Positions 57,266-64,000 of a DNA stretch of 64,000 nucleotides are shown in pieces. The translations under genes and the position numbers were made by a program. Where the stretch lies: positions 62,001 to 126,000 of the forward strand of contig RSEE01000060.1 in the NCBI GenBank assembly GCA_003971905.1, written 5' to 3'. The DNA is from Moniliella sp. 'wahieum' (Eukaryota; Basidiomycota; Moniliellomycetes; Moniliellales; Moniliellaceae). Below the pieces are notes generated by a model. The model saw only the letters and a program-made list of their open reading frames with translations. It was not told the DNA's origin and did not search any database. The first letter of the stretch is position 1. Each line of letters begins with the position of its first letter.

Positions 57266-57601
57266 CCCGCCAGACACGCTTCCGCTGTGGATGGAACGAT
57301 GCACATCACGTGTGCAGTGGACGGATAAGGAACGGCGTTCGGGTGGGTGGATGGCTTGCCACAGACAAGGCGCTCGCCCTGCCGAACTGCTCGAATGTTC
57401 GTTGGACGGACATGGCGCAGACACAGCACTGGTACAGTCGCCTGCCTCGCATTGGCTGCGTACGCGTGATGATGATGCATGATGCACCGCTTTTCTAGTT
57501 GCGAGTGACTAAGTGACTCGTCCCTTGCCCGCGCGTCACTAATCACCAGTCGTTTTGATTCACCCCCGTAACAGTGGTACACTGCGATACCTTCATTGTT
57601 C

Positions 57602-57622
57602 ATGCATCATGCATCATGCATC
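57602..57622. repeat. (ATGCATC)3 heptad array
   Basis: Three perfect copies of ATGCATC (palindrome ATGCAT plus C). A related word lies at 57475. Confidence 0.9.
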
Positions 57623-58640
57623 ATGTACTCAGATGCTTCTCGGCATCATCGTGTCACCGGTCAGCCGTCACGTCACCCGTCAGCGTCACTACGCAATGGG
57701 TGGCACCCCCTTCTACTTCCGCCTAATGCATGAGTATCGAGTACCTGAGCGCATGGGTAGCCAGAACCTTGTCACTCTAACTCACTCTATAGAATCACTC
57801 ACTACCTCACTGCCTTCTCCGGCGGGGTTCCAACTATTGGGACCTATTGGGGGTGTCTTATGGCCCCTGTCTTTTGGTATGCCTCCACTTGACAGCACGA
57901 CCAGCAGATCCCCCGTCTGCTCCCACTAAACTGTTGCCATCGTCAAACGGATCTGCGATAACATCACAACCGCCACTACACTTGCCGGTCGCTGTGACAA
58001 GGGGATCACCGGTCACCGGCCGATAATTAAACGCCGTTCGGTTAGGTTAGAACACTGAAAAGGAAAAACTGCGGTTAACATGTAACACGCTGTCGAGATG
58101 GCCGCTCACAGTTTCGTTTGGTGGGTAGGCAGTCGCTGGTATAGGCCACCAGACGCTGTAGTGTCATGCGGAGGATGGCGATTTGACGGGCACAGCTGTA
58201 GAAAGGGTAAGGTGGAACGCCAAGCCGCTGAAAACGAGCATTAGAACCCGGCGTGGGGAGCAGTGTGGCCCGTTGAAGCGTAAAAATCAGATGCTCTCTT
58301 CGCGTGTTGAGAAAGCCTGAGGTCGAAAACTACGATTGTGTCTTTCGGCGGAAGCTGGAAGAGAGACTACAGAGGTAGGTATGCAGGTGGCAATAATGAG
58401 ATTGTGTAGTACGTTGCATGTGTGCACACAACGCGTCAACTGAACTGAGGGCAGGGTGTCCTGGGCCCGCCCTGATCAGGACTGACCCTCAGCGCAACAG
58501 ACCTGTTGCTGATGATTGGAGAGTATGGAGCATAGGAATTGTAAGGGTCGGGCGATACGAGTGAGACCAAGTCCCACCAAGGGAAGCACAAGATGCACTG
58601 GTAGAGGGACTGAATGAGAACAGGGTCGGCGAAGAGCAGT

Positions 58641-58654
58641 GACTAGTGACTAGT
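58641..58654. repeat. (GACTAGT)2 heptad array
   Basis: Two perfect copies of GACTAGT (palindrome ACTAGT plus G). Confidence 0.7.
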
Positions 58655-59388
58655 GAGAAGAGGTGTACCTGATTAGCAGCTATAAGAGGACCGTGATAGG
58701 AATCCTTACAAGATCGATTGGTAACTTAATCGGCAATCAGAGGGTAAATCGAGTGTGCCTATGCGACAAAATTGGTCTCGTTGAACTCGCCCTGAGCCGT
58801 CCGGGGTTGTGAAGACAACACTGATAATGAACATCGCGGATCTCAAGCTGAGGTACCGCCGACCAAAACGACCCGATCCGAATGGTGTACCATGAGAGAT
58901 CGCCCTGATTCAGCTGCTCCATTGATTCCTGGGTATCATGTATGATGGGGCCAGATAACACTGTTAGGAGGGCGCAGCTAGGTGTTGGTGCAATAGCTTC
59001 GTTCTGCTCTGGTTTAGGGTGTGAGAGCAGGAGGCCTTTCCTTTGCAGGATTGCTAGACGCCATTCGCACTTCTGAAGAGAGACACAGCAGTACTCCCTA
59101 TTCTAAAAAAGAGGGAACGGGAAAAACGGCCCGACGTACTGGACACATCGGGGCACATCGTACATCGTATACGTCCAGTAGGCTGATGAGGCGGTGGTGA
59201 TGGAGATGGGGCAACATCAAACACTATATATCACTCGGATTTCATTCACCGGTCACCTATCGCCATTTTTGAAATTGGCATTGATCATTTCGACGCGGTC
59301 ACGTTGGGTTCCGGCAGCGCGACGCGTTCACTGACCTTCATTTCTTCTTGGTTCTCTCCCCACCATCTCTGCCCAACAGCCGCTCCAC

Positions 59389-60249
59389 ATGACCGCCCCC
59401 CTTACTCCCCCGCTGGCAATTGCCAGCTCGATCACCGAGAAAGAGCAGGTGCAGGTTCATATCATGCCGTTCCAAATTGACTATTCGGGTCCCGCCCCGG
59501 TCAGCACCTTTCTTCTCCTTTCACCTGCTGAGGAAGGATTGGATTGGCGGCAGAGGTGGGGTCCGGCGTCAATTCGGAAGAGAACAAAAAGTTGAGAGAG
59601 AATGGGGAAGGACTGCCACCACTCCCTCAACTTACATCTGCATTTCGAGGAAGGCAAATGCATGCCACGCCCTTACCCCTTCCTCCAGGGTGGGGGGGGG
59701 TGTATACGAGGTACCTCCTCCCCCTTCCGCCGCCCAGGTGGTGGCACCACCAACGGCACTCCCGAGTAAGCCCAAGCCTGCACCCGCACCTGCCAGTACC
59801 AAATCCTCGGGCCACCCCAAAAAGTTTAGTCTCGATTCGGATTCGGATTCGGACTCGGACGAATCGGACGCCGAAGCCCAGCCAGGACCGGAACCGGTTT
59901 TGGATTGTGCTGCCGGTGACATGACCGCCGGACAGCTCCTCTTCTCCAACGGCTTTATCGATGAGGACGAGTCCATCATTCCGACTCCTACTCGACCCGC
60001 ACAGACGCTTACCCCTATCGCTGACTTGGCCCCGATGCCAAATGACCCGCGCAGCGCGCTTTTGGTATGGGCCGCGGACGGGCCAGCGGACGTGGGAGAC
60101 GACCGGTTCTTCCGCACTTTGGGCGAATGGCAGTCGGTTGTCATTGATTCGGTACGTCTTCTTTGCAAGAGGCGGAAAGATGAAAACTGACCCCGTGATC
60201 CCTTTGCCAGCTACAATCCTACGATGCCATCGGCCCAGAGGCACTCTAG
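59389..60249 (+). CDS. RNH203: ribonuclease H2 subunit C
   Basis: Non-catalytic subunit of the nuclear RNase H2 complex, which removes ribonucleotides and RNA from DNA duplexes. The start MTAPLTPPLAIASSITEKEQ leads into the family block VHIMPFQIDYSGPAPVSTF. After two frame changes the second signature appears, QLTSAFRGRQMHATPLPLPP then GWGGVYTR (the FRGR...P.G..G.V pattern of the C subunit). A low-complexity insert follows (Pro/Ala/Lys then SLDSDSDSDSDESDAEA), then the conserved tail DRFFRTLGEWQSVVIDS. A 59-bp intron (60152-60210; donor GTACGT, branch CTGAC) joins to LQSYDAIGPEAL and TAG at 60247-60249. The acidic linker is longer than in small family members. The gene ends 165 bp before the inserted LTR element. 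Confidence 0.85.
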
Positions 60250-60414
60250 CCGTCCAGGGCCGCAACCTCCTCGGGGCTTTCTCTTCGCCGTGTCTCGTGT
60301 TCGTGTGCGTTTCAGTCTGACCCAGGTAAGCTGGTAAAGGTTCACGCGTTACATCAATGCGAAAATGGCATGGGTTTGAAAATGCATCGCGACCACCATG
60401 TAAGCCAAAACGAC

Positions 60415-60652
60415 TGTTGGCCTAGGGAGCCGGACGGGCAGAAGGATGAGGAGAAGGTGATGGATTGGAGCCAGAGTTGGGTCTGGGTACAGAGGCATCT
60501 ATAGGAGGCTGGACTAGGCACAGGGACAGTGAGTCACACAGGAGAGAGTGCAGGGCACAGGGACAGTGACACGCAGGGACGTCAGCGTGGAAGCCGATGG
60601 AACCGAGGCGAACCTGGTCTACCGACTGGGAGCCAGAGGATCACAGTCAACA
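60415..60652 (+). repeat. left LTR of the miniature element
   Basis: 238 bp. Contains an internal duplication of GGCACAGGGACAGTGA. At 60500 it reads CTATAGG where the right LTR reads CTATATAGG. Confidence 0.93.
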
Positions 60653-61368
60653 CCCCGCTGGCCAGGGAACCCGGAGACATCGGGTGGGATGAGCTCCTGC
60701 CAGTGGATGTAGAGAGGGGAGGACTTGAGTGGCAACCGGGACGAATGGCCTGGAGTTGTGCATGGCCACACGACTGGCCTACACCCCCGCTGTCCAGGAT
60801 GACACCTGAACGAGCCGAGCGCTTGTGGTTGGTGTATTGTGCGACCGCCAGATGCTTGTAGAAGTCTTAGAAGTAAAAGTAGTAGGGGTTGCGCCCCGAA
60901 GCGATTTGGTGGGCAAAAGTAAAAAGCACCAGTTATAGGTGTAGTGAAAGAAAATTGGAAACTTGGAGTAAATGCGGTCCAAGGTCGTTTGGCATCAAAA
61001 TTGGATGCGTTTGGTAGTTGTTTGGTTCCGCATGCCTGGTGCCAGTGGGGTCCATTGGGCATGGGAAATGAACGGGCGCTATGCGTCAACCGTCTTGATC
61101 TGTTTGGGTTCTCTTTGTTGTTGAAAAAGAGGAGTGGAAGAAGTTGGGTGACCACCCCCCCCCATCCTTTCCCCAGGTGCCCCGGATGAATTGGCAATCC
61201 GGGGCGTGTAGCCGGGGGGGGCATGATGAGCAGCCACCCCCGCTTTCTGCGATTCGCCTGCGCCGTTTTGTCGTTGGAGGAATTTCGTCTCGTTGACGAT
61301 ACCGACACGTTTTGTTCCGTCGTGTGTTGTCCCTAAAAATCATTGCCCCATCTGTGGGGGACGAGTGT

Positions 61369-61446
61369 GCCGATTGTGGCGGTAGTATGCCGATTGTGGC
61401 GGTAGTATGCCGATTGTGGCGGTAAGGTGCCGATTGTGGCGGTGGT
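61369..61446. repeat. 20-bp minisatellite inside the element
   Basis: Four tandem units of TGCCGATTGTGGCGGT plus four variable bases. It lies in the interior of the miniature LTR element and is its most repetitive part. Confidence 0.88.
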
Positions 61447-61564
61447 GTTGTTGGGCGGGAGGACGGGTGTGCTTGTGGGCTTGGCGGCTTAGCTTGGGCT
61501 TGTAGGCTTGGGGGTGGGCTTGCTTGAAGAGCGCTCCCCTTCCGGGGGGATCAGATTGTAGCTC

Positions 61565-61804
61565 TGTTGGCCTAGGGAGCCGGACGGGCAGAAGGATGAG
61601 GAGAAGGTGATGGATTGGAGCCAGAGTTGGGTCTGGGTACAGAGGCATCTATATAGGAGGCTGGACTAGGCACAGGGACAGTGAGTCACACAGGAGAGAG
61701 TGCAGGGCACAGGGACAGTGACACGCAGGGACGTCAGCGTGGAAGCCGATGGAACCGAGGCGAACCTGGTCTACCGACTGGGAGCCAGAGGATCACAGTC
61801 AACA
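61565..61804 (+). repeat. right LTR of the miniature element
   Basis: 240 bp. Same as the left LTR except for the extra TA at the TATATAG word (61650-61656). Followed at once by the ACGAC duplication. Confidence 0.93.
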
Positions 61805-61944
61805 ACGACGGGCCATGGCAGATGGGAGAAGGGGCATCAAATCGCAAGCGTAGACATATCGCCCCGTTTTAGACAACGGAAACAGGGCCGCTGAACGGAT
61901 GCATGGGACATGAACGATCAACCCAAGCAATCGGGTCTAAGCCC

Positions 61945-62482
61945 TTAGGCCGAGGCACGAGCCACAGCAGGGTTGACCTTTTTGCCGTCCTTGTTGAAAC
62001 GCACACGCACAGGGGGTGCGCGGTTGCGGCGGTCAACACGCGAGCGAACACGCACCGTCTTCGAGTGAATGGCGCAGGAAACGCAGTAGTGGACCTTGTT
62101 GTACAGCTTGGGCAAGGTGTACTCGGCGTACACCGAAGCCTCGCTCATGTCACGCACAGCGGCGGCCTCCACCACGTTACGGACGGTGAAGCGCTTGATC
62201 GCCTTGTCCTTAGGAACGGCGCGGGAGCAGTTCGAGCAGCGAACAAAGTTGACATGGCCACGGCCGTGCTTGTTGCGGCCACCGTTCCTGCGTTAGTCGT
62301 CACTGGCAAAGGGGAAATCAATCAGTACACAGGACAAAAAACAGCCCGACACATCGTGACGGGAAGAACATTGCACTTGAAGGACGCAGCAGGCGGCGGG
62401 ATACGCCCATTGCGAATAGGAGAGCATCCTCACGCGCACAGGCACACATTGTCACCCCATCAAGAGGAAGGCGGGACTCACT
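61945..62482 (-). CDS. RPS26: 40S ribosomal protein eS26
   Basis: Small-subunit protein near the mRNA exit channel. A 179-bp intron (62303-62481; donor GTGAGT, acceptor TTGCCAG) appears to split the start codon: A is the last base of exon 1 (62482) and TG the first two bases of exon 2. The product then reads MTT, one missing G, and [20 protein letters not shown], with zinc Cys pairs CSNC and CVSC. Further blocks are [40 protein letters not shown] and [11 protein letters not shown]. The stop TAA is at 61945-61947. With the missing base restored the length is 119 residues, exactly that of fungal eS26. No other ATG gives the conserved N terminus. Confidence 0.92.
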
Positions 62483-62844
62483 CTGGGCAAAGAGGATCAA
62501 CTTGCTGTTGGCGAGCTAGCAGATGGGACGAACGCGGCTGTGTAGGGCAGCGCCCTGGTTTCCGATGGACGCCTGGGGCAACAATAGGGTTGGCGCAGGG
62601 TTGGCGCAATAAAATGTCCTTCGTACCAGTGTTAGGTAATCCACACTCCCCCATCGCTTCAGGGGTTGTTTTAAAAAAAAACCTCGCTCGATGACCGCAG
62701 CACCTGCGAGGGGCGGAATGGAAAAGGCCAGCCATTCGCTTGCTCCACCTTCTCCATGGCGAACACGGTGTTTATGTTGCACGTAACACACACTGAGGGG
62801 TAGAACAAATCAGTATCCCATATCCCAGCGTCGAAACAAAAAAA

Positions 62845-62941
62845 TGCTTCAAAGGGGAATCGAACCCCTGTCACATCGATGTCATACGAAGGCTGGCCCC
62901 GTGCTTGGCAACGATGTAGTATACCACTAACCCATTGAAGC
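62845..62941 (-). tRNA. tRNA-Gly (GCC) with intron
   Basis: Acceptor stem GCTTCAA/TTGAAGC, T-arm AGGGG-TTCGATT-CCCCT, anticodon stem CATCG/CGATG and anticodon loop TTGCCAT give a complete cloverleaf with anticodon GCC. A 26-bp intron (62880-62905) sits one base 3' of the anticodon, the canonical position 37/38. The discriminator base A is at 62845. It lies 360 bp upstream of the eS26 start on the same strand. Confidence 0.93.
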
Positions 62942-63292
62942 TTGTGCTATTCTTTTGAACGCACCAGTTTCGCACATGCGTGCAAACGTACAAATTATCT
63001 TAGCTGCGCACTACAAAGCTCACACCCCCAAAGCCGACACTCAGTACTCAGTCTAGATCACAACGCTCAAGCTCAACCCTCTCATTCTCCGTCAAACGTG
63101 ATGATCGAGATCAGTATATGCCCCTCTGTGGTCATCCCGCCATATCTCAGCAGGGCTTACATTCGCAGTTTCTTCAATCGGCATCCACTGGCACTGCCTT
63201 TCTTGCTTTCCTCCTCCGGGTAGTCTATGTGGTTGTGTATCGTCGTTCCTCGCCTTTCGGCGGCTTCTTAATCTCCTCTGTCGCCTCTTCAA

Positions 63293-63300
63293 TTTATAAG
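63293..63300 (+). promoter_or_regulatory. TATA box with CT-rich leader
   Basis: TTTATAAG followed by a CT-rich leader and, 55 bp on, an ATG in strong context (CAACAATGCC, 63355). This is a convincing promoter even though the coding region behind it is not resolved. Confidence 0.5.
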
Positions 63301-63354
63301 CCTTCTCCTCCATCGCACTTTTGCAACTCTACACAATCTCTAAAATTATCAACA

Positions 63355-63414
63355 ATGCCACCCCCTGTTGCACCTCTCGTGTCCCATCAGCTCACGTCTT
63401 GTGCTTCTCTATGA
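63355..63414 (+). CDS. possible start of an unknown gene
   Basis: A short frame (MPPPVAPLVSHQLTSCASL, then TGA). It follows a good TATA box and leader. A TTCTTTAACAG acceptor lies at about 63424-63434, so the frame could splice into sequence downstream, but no clear donor or continuing frame was found. It may be a short peptide, a first exon, or a broken gene. Confidence 0.25.
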   Translation: MPPPVAPLVSHQLTSCASL

Positions 63415-63840
63415 TTTCTCGTTTTCTTTAACAGAGTAAAACAACTCCATCGCGTTAGCGCACGTCATAAAGAAAAGGAGAACGATGACAAGTTCTTGAC
63501 ATTGAGTGGTCTCCTTCTTCTCACCCTTCCCCTCCTTCAATTTCACGGGCCAGGGGGGAGATAAGTCTACCACTGTCAGCACAAACCGGGGCTCACATCG
63601 GCGCTGAAGCGCTGAAGTCTCGTCAACACTTGAGACCCCCCGTCATCTCCGTAAGCAGAAAGCAGATGACATGCAGTGGATGCAATGAGAGAGGGGGGAG
63701 AACCGATGTGCAAATACAATAAGCACCCCGAACGTACCCAGAACGAGCACAGGATGATGTAGCGAACTACGGCACGTCTGTAACGGGGTGGCTGGCTTCC
63801 CAGGCGGAGACCTTCCCTGCCCATCGGAGAAAAGACTCAC

Positions 63841-64000
63841 GGAGGACTGAACGCGTTTCAGATCCAAAGTCCAAGGCTCATTGGAGTGAACGTAGGAGGG
63901 TCGAGAGTGATGCTTTGCTGTGCGTCGAGCAAAGCCTGAACAGCGGTCTGCGAGCAGAGGTTGCGTGTGTAGGGGCTGGACGCGAAAGCGGGGAGCTCCG
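63841..64000 (-). CDS. partial coding exon at the window edge, unknown
   Basis: Reading leftwards from the edge: ELPAFASSPYTRNLCSQTAV, then ALLDAQQSITLDPPTFTP and, after a one-base shift, WTLDLKRVQSS up to a GTGAGT donor at 63840. Composition is clearly coding-like. Possible downstream exon sequence lies at about 63740-63815. The rest of the gene lies beyond the window; no family is recognised. Confidence 0.45.

Larger units (their letters stand above)
57266..59388. other. intergenic region, no supported gene
   Basis: Only short frames. Contains heptad arrays at 57602-57622 and 58641-58654. The last 40 bases before 59389 look like a leader. Confidence 0.45.
60415..61804 (+). mobile_element. 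complete miniature LTR retroelement (TRIM-like)
   Basis: Two direct 238/240-bp terminal repeats (60415-60652 and 61565-61804) begin TGTTGG and end CAACA, with a 5-bp terminal inverted match TGTTG/CAACA. The whole is flanked by a perfect 5-bp target duplication ACGAC (60410-60414 and 61805-61809). The two LTRs are identical apart from a 2-bp TA indel, so insertion is recent. The 912-bp interior has no retroviral-type gene and carries a four-unit 20-bp minisatellite. A primer-binding site and polypurine tract are not clear: a TGGCCAGGG word sits 6 bp after the left LTR, and a GGGGGGA run 20 bp before the right. It must have been moved by an autonomous element elsewhere. Plus orientation is inferred from the TATATAG word in the LTR. 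Confidence 0.93.

Noticed and set aside
60619-61308. 229-codon minus-strand frame inside the miniature LTR element
   Set aside because: It starts in the interior and ends in the LTR, has low-complexity composition and no retroviral motif. Treated as chance.

Overview
This is nuclear DNA from a fungus, most likely a basidiomycete (probably a yeast-like one). The grounds are spliceosomal introns, mostly 56-75 bp, with GTRNGT donors, CTAAC or CTGAC branch points and YAG acceptors; pyrimidine-rich leaders with TATA boxes ahead of start codons; ribosomal-protein genes with an intron just before or inside the start codon; a secretory lipase, an oligopeptide transporter and a Crz1-like zinc-finger factor; and LTR-derived elements. 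The class is not resolved. Genes lie on both strands as islands separated by 1-3 kb of gene-poor DNA.

Layout, left to right. 1-3.0 kb: gene-poor, with a solo LTR (1138-1351). 3.05-3.24 kb: tiny secreted peptide gene. 4.95-5.8 kb (-): 14-3-3, divergent from 6.4-8.2 kb (+) palmitoyl-protein thioesterase with an added membrane and PPxY tail. 9.4-12.6 kb (-): OPT transporter. 13.4-13.8 kb (+): unknown coding fragment. 14.07-14.65 kb (-): ribosomal protein uL6 (L9). 16.8-17.7 kb (-): B-type cyclin. 22.06-22.33 kb (+): eL37. 25.9-26.9 kb (-): Rieske Fe-S protein. 29.05-30.56 kb (+): secretory lipase. 33.2-34.7 kb (+): protein kinase. 36.4-37.6 kb (+): MDR reductase, convergent with a 37.6-39.2 kb (-) F-box protein. 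39.8-40.35 kb (-): multi-pass membrane protein. 45.75-45.97 kb: second solo LTR. 47.6-49.65 kb (+): Crz1-like zinc-finger factor. 52.75-54.8 kb (-): gamma-glutamyltransferase. 56.8-57.2 kb (-): small Gln-rich protein. 59.4-60.25 kb (+): RNase H2 subunit C. 60.4-61.8 kb: complete miniature LTR element. 61.9-62.5 kb (-): eS26. 62.85-62.94 kb (-): intron-containing tRNA-Gly. The right edge cuts an unknown gene.

Two window-wide signals matter. First, nearly every long conserved gene can only be read by changing frame one or more times, usually where a single base is missing from a C or G run. Short conserved genes such as eL37 are intact. This looks like residual indel error in a draft assembly rather than pseudogenisation, and the coordinates given span the whole gene across these breaks. 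Second, the gene-poor DNA carries many micro-arrays of 7-bp units, typically a self-complementary 6-mer plus one base. The 6-mer differs between loci, and at one locus it changes without breaking the 7-bp register. I know of no named element that explains this, and it is the best candidate here for something undescribed.

The genes are mostly housekeeping (translation, respiration, cell cycle, RNase H2, 14-3-3) plus nutrient and secretion functions (OPT transporter, lipase, GGT). No biosynthetic cluster or operon-like arrangement is visible.
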